DNA of 56,883 bases, from assembly GCA_036825755.1 (NCBI GenBank), contig DAISXR010000012.1:1-56883 (forward strand). Reading direction: 5' to 3'. Below the pieces are notes generated by a model that was given only the letters and a program-made list of their open reading frames with translations, was not told the origin of the DNA and did no database searches. Made by a program: the position numbers and the translations under genes. Shown here one piece after another: positions 1 to 6,673 of this stretch (position 1 is its first letter; every line of letters starts with the position of its first letter). The DNA comes from JAJFTV01 sp036825755. Its GTDB lineage: Bacteria; Chloroflexota; Anaerolineae; Anaerolineales; Anaerolineaceae.

Positions 1-1139
1 TCTTCCACCGGTACATACTCACAGCGCGAGTGCGCCACCGAAAGGTCACCTGGCCCAAATACCACACACGGAATATGCGCATAGTTGCTGATCAATGAGG
101 CGTCGGTCCAGCCGCCAAAAGCGGAAATTTTTGGTTCTATACCCAAACGGGGTAGAATAGCCTGCAACCCGGTAACCAGTGGATCATCCAGTGAGATCTC
201 CATCGGGCGGTGATCCATGGTGGCCATGTTGCTGTCCATGCGGGTCATGACACATCTAAAGTTCTGATCCTCATTTGCCAGATCATCGAGGATGATACGA
301 TATTCACCCAGCACCTGATCCAGGTTTTCCTGGGGCAGCCAGCGCCTGTCCACCTGCACAATGCATCGATCGGCTACAGAACTGGGTTGAGTCCCGCCCT
401 GAATGACGCCAAAATTCATGACCGCCGGGCCGATGAGCGGGTGGATACGCTGCGCCAGCCGGGGGATAAGCTGCTCTTCCACGCGTTGGATGAAATGGGC
501 TGCCATGCTGATGGCGTTGACGCCCTGATCAGGGGTACCGCCATGCGCCGCCTTCCCGATAAATTCAAATTGCAGCCATTCCAGCCCCCGGTGACCGGCC
601 ATGATCTGCAGGCCGGTTGGTTCACCCACCACACATCGATCGGCATGTGGACCGTGCAAGATCAGATGTTCGGTTCCTTCCGAGCGGTCTTCTTCATTGA
701 TCACGGCGGTAAAAATCACATCGCCTTTCAACGGGACCCGCAGATCGCGAAGCAGACGCAAAGCAGTCATCATACAGGCCAAGGCGCCTTTCATGTCCAC
801 CGATCCACGGCCATACAGCATCCCGTTTTCTACATAAGGTTGGAAAGGTGGGATGTCCATATCATAAGCGGGTACTGTATCGATATGCCCGTTCAATATC
901 AGCGATTTTCCCCCACCGCTCCCTTTCAGCCGGCAGTATACATTGGACCGATCGCCGATAACGTTGACGATTTCGGGCTGCATACCCCACTGCAAAAAAA
1001 TGTCGGCGATCTTTTCAGCGCATACGCGCTCGCGCTGCGGCGTATCCCGGTGGCTTTCAATGGAGATCAGTGATGAAGCCAGATCCGTCAGATCACGGAT
1101 GTTGAGTAAGGAAACTAGGCGGGAGAGAATTGTTTGCAT
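1..1139 (-). CDS. M20 family metallopeptidase (ArgE/DapE/CPG2-like), 3' end cut by window edge
   Basis: The minus strand is open from an ATG at 1139 to the window start, about 379 codons without a stop. The frame reads as a zinc-dependent M20 amidohydrolase. Visible motifs are the first metal site ILNGHIDTVP, the second GRGSVDMKGAL, the catalytic Glu and metal ligand in INEEDRSEGTEH, and later GHRGLEW and KAAHGGTPDQG of the dimerisation lid region. Family members remove N-acyl groups or cleave dipeptides in the cytoplasm, and the substrate cannot be read from the sequence. No strong ribosome site precedes the ATG, but an in-frame TGA lies shortly upstream. It is divergent from the peptide importer at 1534, so a joint role in peptide use is plausible. 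The C-terminal tail is outside the window. Confidence 0.9.
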   Translation of the reverse strand, partial: MQTILSRLVSLLNIRDLTDLASSLISIESHRDTPQRERVCAEKIADIFLQWGMQPEIVNVIGDRSNVYCRLKGSGGGKSLILNGHIDTVPAYDMDIPPFQPYVENGMLYGRGSVDMKGALACMMTALRLLRDLRVPLKGDVIFTAVINEEDRSEGTEHLILHGPHADRCVVGEPTGLQIMAGHRGLEWLQFEFIGKAAHGGTPDQGVNAISMAAHFIQRVEEQLIPRLAQRIHPLIGPAVMNFGVIQGGTQPSSVADRCIVQVDRRWLPQENLDQVLGEYRIILDDLANEDQNFRCVMTRMDSNMATMDHRPMEISLDDPLVTGLQAILPRLGIEPKISAFGGWTDASLISNYAHIPCVVFGPGDLSVAHSRCEYVPVE

Positions 1140-1533
1140 CGATCCATTTACCGGGAGACATCAGGACTGTGGAATGAATGGCCGAACGTCAGGATACCTG
1201 TGCGAATTGTTTGGGACTCGAGAGGGCGATGGAAACGGATTTGTTTATTTTTAAATTTTCTGGAATCAAATGTTAACTATTCTATTGTAATCCGATTTAG
1301 GGCGATATATAATATATGATAACGGGCAGATAATGGCTTGGTTCATTTCCCCTTTTTCCAATCGAATTATTCTTTCTCAGTTTTAGCTGCTCCTTAATTA
1401 CTTTTACTTGTCTGGATGGATATCTGCTGAATCGGGTGAACGTGACCGAATAAGGAGGTGCCGGGGTAATTATTTTGTAAAGGTACAAACGGTTTGAGTT
1501 GAGATACATATTGGATACACGTTTGGAGGAAAA
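1140..1533. other. Divergent intergenic region with long leader of the peptide importer
   Basis: This gene-free stretch of about 390 bases lies between the divergent M20 peptidase and the peptide-binding lipoprotein. It holds the promoter at 1285-1313 and about 210 bases of untranslated leader. I see no convincing small gene or known riboswitch in the leader. A Shine-Dalgarno-like AAGGAGGTG at about 1452-1460 is followed at once by a stop and leads nowhere. Confidence 0.6.
1285..1313 (+). promoter_or_regulatory. Sigma70-type promoter for the peptide ABC importer operon
   Basis: TTGTAA at 1285-1290 and a perfect TATAAT at 1308-1313 are separated by 17 bases, the optimal spacing for a housekeeping promoter. 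The expected start point is near 1320, giving a leader of about 210 bases before the lipoprotein ATG. Confidence 0.6.
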
Positions 1534-3252
1534 ATGAAATTAATCAAATGGGTCATTTCTTTAATGCTTGTAGCTACATTTCTGGCTTCGTGCGCCGCTC
1601 CGGAACCCGTAAAGGTTGTGGAGACCGTGATCGTTGAGGGGACACCTCAGGTACAAGAGGTTGAGGTCGAGAAAGTGATCACCGCCACGCCTGAAGGCAT
1701 CGATAAATATGGCGGTACCTTCGTTTTCGGGGCCTGGACATCTGAAATGCCTGGTTTCAGCCCCATTCACAACAATGGCGGCGATGAAATCAGAGTGTAC
1801 CAGATGAGCACCGAACCGCTCACCTGGGGTGGAGAAAACTTCCCCTCGGAACTGCGGCCGATCCTGGCTGAATCCTGGGAAATCAGCGAAGATGGACGCA
1901 CCTGGACGGTGCATCTGCGCCAGGGCGTAAAATGGCAGGATGGGGTTGACTTCACCGCCGACGATGTGTTGTTCTGGGCTTCCGTATTGGAAGATCCTGA
2001 AACCATCGGTGTGGGTTCCTTCAGCGGCCGTTTCTTCGTCAATGACAAGCCCTATGTCTTTGAAAAGGTCGATGATTACACCATCACCATTACCTCTGAT
2101 GTACCGGTTCCTTCCCTGCTGGCTGATATCGGCGTGCCGATCATCCCCAAGCATTACTTCGAAGAGAAGGGTATCAGCAATGCCGATATGAAGGCTTCCG
2201 AGTTCAACACCGACCTCAACCTGGGTACCGGTCCCTTCCAAATGGTGGAAAACCGCGTGGGCGAAGCCGTCTATCTTGAGCGCAATGAGAATTACTGGCG
2301 TGGCCGGCCGTATCTGGATCAATTCGTGTTCCGCCTGATCCCGGATGCTCAGACCCGTATCACCGCGCTGCTCACCGGCGAAATTGATTTTGCCCGTATT
2401 CAACCCAAGCAGGTACCTGAACTTTTGAATTCTACAGATATTCAGGTCATGACCAAGATCGTCGACTATCAGAACCACCTGCGTTTGAACACCTCAAAAC
2501 CCTATCTGAAGGATAAGAGAACCCGCCAGGCGCTCATGTTTGCCATGGACCGCGCTGCCATCCTGCAGGCCATGAACCTGGGTTACGGACAGGTCTGCGA
2601 TTCAGTCTGGAACCCTGTAGTTACCGCCTATGAACCCACCACCACCTATACCTATGATGTGGAAAAAGCCAAAGCCCTTCTGACTGAGGTTGGTTGGGAA
2701 GCGGGTCCGGATGGATACCTGGTTGCCAAGACCGTGGAAGGCGTCGACCCGGGCACCAAGTTCGGGCTGGTGCTGGATGCCATGGATGCAGACGAGGTAA
2801 AGATCTTCGCCATGGTGCAGTCATACTGGCAGGCAGTGGGTATCGATGCCCAGATCCGCCAGATCGACAGCAGCGTTTGGAACGAAGAGAACACCGGCAT
2901 GGTGGATAAACCGTACGATGTGATGTTCTCCGGAATCGGCTACATTGGCGATAACGGTACCAACTATCAATGGTTGATGGCTTCCAACGCGGTCGACAGC
3001 GACATGTCTTATGAAAACGCGACCGTCATTGACTTGTTCAACCAGGCTCGCGCTGCCACCGACATCGCCACCCGTGATGAATTCCTGAAACAGGCCGCCG
3101 CGATTGTCTGGGACGAACTGCCTCATCTGCCGTTGTACTATGAATCACGTGTATGGGCTTACAACCGCCGTGTACATCTGGAAGAAGCCGATTTCCAGGT
3201 GGGTATGGTTGGCTATTTCGGACGCCCCGATTTAATCTGGGTGGAAAAGTAA
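1534..3252 (+). CDS. ABC transporter substrate-binding lipoprotein, peptide/nickel type (SBP_bac_5)
   Basis: This 572-residue extracellular solute-binding protein belongs to the DppA/OppA family (cluster C). It starts with a lipoprotein signal peptide: Lys near the N-terminus, a hydrophobic core, and lipobox LASC with Cys at about residue 20. A spacer of charged repeats follows. The SBP_bac_5 fold starts near residue 55, and the family phrases LTWGGENFPSELRPILAESWE, VHLRQGVKWQDG and LNLGTGPFQM are readable. The start has a good ribosome site (GGAGG, 5 bases spacing). It is followed by a hairpin and two permease genes. The ligand is probably an oligopeptide, although family members also bind sugars and nickel. 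Confidence 0.93.
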   Translation: MKLIKWVISLMLVATFLASCAAPEPVKVVETVIVEGTPQVQEVEVEKVITATPEGIDKYGGTFVFGAWTSEMPGFSPIHNNGGDEIRVYQMSTEPLTWGGENFPSELRPILAESWEISEDGRTWTVHLRQGVKWQDGVDFTADDVLFWASVLEDPETIGVGSFSGRFFVNDKPYVFEKVDDYTITITSDVPVPSLLADIGVPIIPKHYFEEKGISNADMKASEFNTDLNLGTGPFQMVENRVGEAVYLERNENYWRGRPYLDQFVFRLIPDAQTRITALLTGEIDFARIQPKQVPELLNSTDIQVMTKIVDYQNHLRLNTSKPYLKDKRTRQALMFAMDRAAILQAMNLGYGQVCDSVWNPVVTAYEPTTTYTYDVEKAKALLTEVGWEAGPDGYLVAKTVEGVDPGTKFGLVLDAMDADEVKIFAMVQSYWQAVGIDAQIRQIDSSVWNEENTGMVDKPYDVMFSGIGYIGDNGTNYQWLMASNAVDSDMSYENATVIDLFNQARAATDIATRDEFLKQAAAIVWDELPHLPLYYESRVWAYNRRVHLEEADFQVGMVGYFGRPDLIWVEK

Positions 3253-3281
3253 ACTTTTCATTGATCTTCTAATATGTAAAA

Positions 3282-3321
3282 ATGCCGTCCCAGGAGCAGA
3301 TCTCTGCTTTTGGGACGGCAT
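3282..3321 (+). repeat. Intercistronic hairpin between binding protein and permease genes
   Basis: The arms ATGCCGTCCCA-GG-AGCAGA and TCTGCT-TT-TGGGACGGCAT pair completely in RNA if the two central G.U wobbles are allowed, giving a stem of about 19 base pairs with a tiny loop. No U-run follows, so it is not a classical terminator. Such structures often lower permease expression or protect the abundant binding-protein mRNA from exonucleases; that role is inferred here. Confidence 0.75.
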
Positions 3322-3344
3322 GATACTCGATAAAGGTGGATTTC

Positions 3345-4313
3345 ATGACTGAATATCTCCTGCGCAGAGTTCTGCAGATGATACCCCTTTTGTTTTTCAT
3401 CTCGATCATGTCATTTTCGATTGCTGAATTTGCCCCCGGCGATCCGGTGATGATGTACATCACCCGGGAAAAACGCCGCCTGACAGCCGACGAACTGGAT
3501 AAAATCCGCCATGAACTGGGATTGGACCGGCCGGTTCACATCCGCTACCTTAACTGGGTAAAGAATATGATCGATGGGAATTGGGGCTATTCACTGCGAA
3601 GCAGCGATACGGTAAAAGATGAAATCATGGAGCGCCTGCCCAACACGGTTTTATTGGGAGGGATCTCAGTTTTTCTGACGTTGTTGATTTCAATTCCAGT
3701 CGGCGTTTTATCGGCCATCAAACGGCATACCATCATTGACTATGTGGTTACCGTGGGCGCATTTATCGGTATTTCAATGCCAAGTTTCTGGCTGGGATTG
3801 TTGCTGATTGAATTATTTGGTAATCAACTGCGCATCTTGCCCAGTGTGGGAATGACCAGTATTGGCAGGTTGAGCGGGATTGAGTACGCACTGGACGTTG
3901 CCAAGCATGTGATTTTACCGGCCATTACACTCTCATTTACATCCATCGCGTACTGGTCGCGTTATCAACGTGCCACGTTGATTGAAAACCTGAACCTCGA
4001 TTACATCACAACAGCCAGGGGGAAGGGTCTCAGCGAAAAACTGGTCGTGTTCCGACACGCCTTCCGAAATTCGCTCATCCCGGTGGTCACTTTGGCCGGC
4101 CTGTCACTGCCTGACATCGTGAATGGGGCCTACATCACTGAATCGGTATTTGGTTGGCCTGGCATGGGCCGGTTGGGCATCACCGCCATCCAAAACCGCG
4201 ATTACCCGATTGTCATGGGTGTCACCATGCTGTCGGCATTGCTGGTGGTGGTGGGGAACTTGATCGCGGACATCGGGTATGTCATCGTCGACCCCCGTAT
4301 CAGTCACAAGTAG
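3345..4313 (+). CDS. ABC transporter permease, DppB/OppB type
   Basis: This 322-residue inner-membrane permease of the BPD_transp_1 family is one of the two channel subunits of the peptide importer. It has an N-terminal transmembrane helix (MTEYLLRRVLQMIPLLFFIS) and the DppB-type N-terminal region FAPGDPVMMYI. The EAA loop that contacts the ATPase is readable around YITTARGKGLSEKLVVFRHA, and the C-terminus ends in VDPRISHK, common in this subfamily. I place the start at the ATG at 3345, which sits behind AAAGGTGGA. A GTG nine bases earlier lies within that ribosome site and is less likely. The gene is separated from the binding protein by a strong hairpin and from the next permease by 17 bases. 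Confidence 0.93.
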   Translation: MTEYLLRRVLQMIPLLFFISIMSFSIAEFAPGDPVMMYITREKRRLTADELDKIRHELGLDRPVHIRYLNWVKNMIDGNWGYSLRSSDTVKDEIMERLPNTVLLGGISVFLTLLISIPVGVLSAIKRHTIIDYVVTVGAFIGISMPSFWLGLLLIELFGNQLRILPSVGMTSIGRLSGIEYALDVAKHVILPAITLSFTSIAYWSRYQRATLIENLNLDYITTARGKGLSEKLVVFRHAFRNSLIPVVTLAGLSLPDIVNGAYITESVFGWPGMGRLGITAIQNRDYPIVMGVTMLSALLVVVGNLIADIGYVIVDPRISHK

Positions 4314-4330
4314 AGCGAAGGGAGCCCATT

Positions 4331-5224
4331 ATGGCCGACGCATTAACACTCTCTCCGGTTCGGATTAAGAAGTATTCTTTCCTGAACCAGTTCTGGTATG
4401 AGTTTCATAAAAACTGGATGGCTGTGGCGGGGTTGATTTTCCTGGTATTGATCTTCCTCATCGCGATTTTTGCCGACAAGATTATGCCTTTTGACCCGGT
4501 CTTCATCGATGGAAAATACGCGCTGGGAGTTCCCTCTGCGCCGGATGCGGTTCACCCGTGGGGAACCGATGAACTGGGCAGGGATATTTTCTCGCGCTGT
4601 CTGAGCGGCTCACGGATATCCCTTTCGGTTGGCTTTGTGGCCGTGGGGATTTCTACCGCGATCGGTGTGCTGCTGGGTTCATTGGCCGGTCTGTATGGCG
4701 GAACTGCTGACAACATCATCATGCGCGTGGCGGACATCTTCCTCTCACTGCCCACTTTTTATCTGATTTTGACCGTGAATGCCCTGCTCGAACCGAGTAT
4801 CTACAATATCATGGTGATCATCGGGCTGTTCAATTGGATGGGTGTCTCACGCCTGGTTCGCGGTGAATTTCTGCGTATCAAGCAAATGGATTATATTACC
4901 TCTGCCCGAGCAACCGGCGCATCCAACCGGCGGCTCATTCTGCGTCACCTGCTTCCTAACAGTGTGGCGCCCATCATCGTTTCGATGACCAACAGTATCC
5001 CCAGCGCCATTCTTCTGGAATCCGGTTTGAGCTTTCTGGGTTTGGGAACCCCGCCGCCGGCAGCTTCCTGGGGCAATATGCTCTTCGATGGGAAAGCCTG
5101 GCTGCATCAGGCCTGGTGGATGTGGGTACCTCCAGGTCTGTTGATCTCCGTCACGGTGATTGCCTTCAATTTCTTTGGTGATGGCTTGCGCGATTCTCTG
5201 GATCCGCTGCAGCGGCAGAGATAG
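4331..5224 (+). CDS. ABC transporter permease, DppC/OppC type
   Basis: This 297-residue second channel subunit has the OppC-type N-terminal segment with one transmembrane helix (about residues 30-55), then the BPD_transp_1 domain. Landmarks are HPWGTDELGRDIFSR, typical of DppC/OppC, the EAA loop YITSARATGASNRRLILRHL, and SGLSFLGLGTPPPAASWGNM near the C-terminus. The ATG at 4331 follows GAAGGGAG at good spacing; the frame is open further upstream but there it only overlaps the previous gene. No DppD/DppF ATPase genes follow; the next element is a terminator. The importer must therefore borrow ATPases encoded elsewhere. Confidence 0.93.
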   Translation: MADALTLSPVRIKKYSFLNQFWYEFHKNWMAVAGLIFLVLIFLIAIFADKIMPFDPVFIDGKYALGVPSAPDAVHPWGTDELGRDIFSRCLSGSRISLSVGFVAVGISTAIGVLLGSLAGLYGGTADNIIMRVADIFLSLPTFYLILTVNALLEPSIYNIMVIIGLFNWMGVSRLVRGEFLRIKQMDYITSARATGASNRRLILRHLLPNSVAPIIVSMTNSIPSAILLESGLSFLGLGTPPPAASWGNMLFDGKAWLHQAWWMWVPPGLLISVTVIAFNFFGDGLRDSLDPLQRQR

Positions 5225-5241
5225 GAACAAGCTAATTAAAG

Positions 5242-5275
5242 ATGAGCCGGCGGAAAGCCGGCTCATTTGCTCTCT
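5242..5275 (+). terminator. Terminator of the peptide importer operon
   Basis: A perfect 10-base-pair stem (ATGAGCCGGC / GCCGGCTCAT, loop GGAAA) lies 17 bases after the permease stop and is followed by a moderately U-rich tail (TTGCTCTCT). Confidence 0.75.
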
Positions 5276-5408
5276 AGCATGATCAAAACAACTCGGACAG
5301 GCAGATGGATATCTGTTTTGTCTCCATTCAGATCGTTTTTGTTTCTTCTTCCAAGTAAAAATGGTATAGTGATAACAGAGTCACTGCCCAGACAGCAGGA
5401 GGGATGGA

Positions 5409-6041
5409 ATGGGTTCAAAAATGTGTCCAAAGATTATTCTTGAAGGCACCCGTCTGACCTTCAAAACCGAAATCGCTTTTGAACTGAACGATCATCCGCG
5501 CATCACGGGACCGCGAAAATATCGCTATCATTCGCCTTTGATTTCGGCGGAGTGGTGCAGTTTCACTAACGTTCCATGGGGCCGCGGACTGATCAACTTT
5601 GCACCGGAGGAAGAAGCACAAGCCATGGAGACGTACCATACCTGGGCGCGTATGTTTGAATTGCAGCGGTATTACTCATGGATCGTCGATCGTTTTCACA
5701 TTTCCACCCGTATGTATCAGTTGATGCAGAATCACGTGGATTATCCCTTCACCTGGCTGGAACAACGCTTGAAACCACTGGGTTTTCGACTGGTGTTCAT
5801 GACTCGTTCGGTTGAATCCTTTGAGGCTGCACGAGCCGAACGACTGAAGGTTTCCGGAAACCTGGGCCAATATGCCGACCTGGATTTGTTCGTTCAGGAG
5901 CAGACGCTGCTGCGCCGGCTGGTAAGCGAATCCATACTCCCCACCCTGGAAGTGGATATCTCAAATAATGATGTGAAGGGAGCTGTGGAACAGATCGCGG
6001 ACTGGATGGAGAGTACCGGGGGTTTATGGATGGAATATTAA
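5409..6041 (+). CDS. P-loop kinase-like protein (thymidylate/deoxynucleoside kinase-like) with altered Walker A
   Basis: A 210-residue protein I recognise only by fold-level features. The N-terminus ILEGTRLTFKTEIAFEL looks like the strand, P-loop and helix of a nucleoside/nucleotide kinase, and VDRFHISTRMYQ at about residues 97-108 resembles the DRxHxS motif of dTMP-kinase-like enzymes. The Walker A motif is changed: the consensus GxxxxGK(S/T) reads GTRLTFKT, with Phe for the last Gly, which could weaken ATP binding. The start at 5409 follows AGGAGGG with 5 bases spacing. It has its own upstream region and no clear operon partner. Function is unassigned; a kinase, or a former kinase, is my best inference. 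Confidence 0.6.
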   Translation: MGSKMCPKIILEGTRLTFKTEIAFELNDHPRITGPRKYRYHSPLISAEWCSFTNVPWGRGLINFAPEEEAQAMETYHTWARMFELQRYYSWIVDRFHISTRMYQLMQNHVDYPFTWLEQRLKPLGFRLVFMTRSVESFEAARAERLKVSGNLGQYADLDLFVQEQTLLRRLVSESILPTLEVDISNNDVKGAVEQIADWMESTGGLWMEY

Positions 6042-6108
6042 AAGATGAATGATTCTGCGAAATAAATGCGAAATCCGGTTTGTCTGGTACCGGATTTCTA
6101 ACTGGAAC

Positions 6109-6186
6109 TCACTTTTTCTTTTTGTCCTTCTTTTCTTTCATTTTTTTCTTGTCGTTCTTGCTGCCGTAATCTTTACTTTTGGCCAT
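6109..6186 (-). CDS. Lysine-rich 25-residue microprotein
   Basis: A short frame from ATG 6186 to TGA 6109 encodes 25 residues starting MAKSKDYGSK; about half are Lys, clustered in the C-terminal part (KKKMKEKKDKKKK). An excellent ribosome site, AGGAGAAAGGAAG, ends a few bases upstream, which is the main reason to believe it. It is far below common gene-calling limits. It has no hydrophobic segment and no Cys; the charge suggests binding to nucleic acid or ribosome, or disorder, but nothing in the sequence proves a role. It lies upstream of nothing on its own strand and converges with the kinase-like gene ending at 6041. Confidence 0.55.
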   Translation of the reverse strand: MAKSKDYGSKNDKKKMKEKKDKKKK

Positions 6187-6291
6187 GGGGACTTCCTTTC
6201 TCCTGGTCGGAACGTAGCTGAATTATACACGCATTTTGTTGGTAATAAGGGAATTTGAACCCCAGTTGGGAAATTCGCGTACATAAAATGA

Positions 6292-6325
6292 AAGGAGCTG
6301 TTCTGCTGGCGCAGAACAGCTCCTT
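6292..6325 (-). terminator. Terminator downstream of the DUF1059 gene
   Basis: A perfect 15-base-pair stem (AAGGAGCTGTTCTGC / GCAGAACAGCTCCTT, loop TGGC) starts 30 bases after the stop of the minus-strand gene at 6355. On the minus strand it is followed by a loosely T-rich CATTTTATG. Confidence 0.75.
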
Positions 6326-6354
6326 ATGAATTGAGTGGTGCTGGTAAGCCCGGC

Positions 6355-6543
6355 TTACCTCACTTCATGAATTTTGGTTTTAATGTTTTCAATCAAGTCT
6401 TCAGCTTCTTTGGAAGATTGAGCCTTGATGTCGTGATCCTTCCATGCATGGTCAATCACCTTGCGGGTCACCTCATCCATACTGTTACCGGTAATTTTTA
6501 CGCCGTCATCAAAACCCAAATCTTTACATTCAAACTGATACAT
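6355..6543 (-). CDS. DUF1059 small protein
   Basis: This 62-residue protein matches the DUF1059 family, small soluble proteins sometimes described as putative metal-binding. Visible family features are the opening MYQFECKDLGFDDG with the conserved Cys6, and a helical second half with His and Asp (VIDHAWKDHDI, then LIENIKTKIHEV). The ribosome site AGGAAAGAGAGAAG precedes the ATG. It stands alone between the large dehydrogenase (upstream on the same strand, ending at 6674) and a strong terminator. Function of the family is not established. Confidence 0.8.
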   Translation of the reverse strand: MYQFECKDLGFDDGVKITGNSMDEVTRKVIDHAWKDHDIKAQSSKEAEDLIENIKTKIHEVR

Positions 6544-6673
6544 GTCTTCTCTCTTTCCTGGATAAACCAGATAAACCGATCCGATATGCTGCTATCCAGG
6601 ATTATACAGTTTTGAACTGCCGGCTGCATGAGATTTTGCTCATTTTTTCAACCGGCAGCCTGAATGAATAAGA

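Noticed and set aside
210..1073. Open frame of 287 codons on the plus strand
   Set aside because: It lies opposite the M20 peptidase frame, which shows all metal-site motifs, and its own translation is rich in His/Gln/Asp with no recognisable domain. It is a shadow.
1561..2478. Open frame of 305 codons on the minus strand
   Set aside because: It is antisense to the peptide-binding lipoprotein, whose signal peptide and family motifs are clear.
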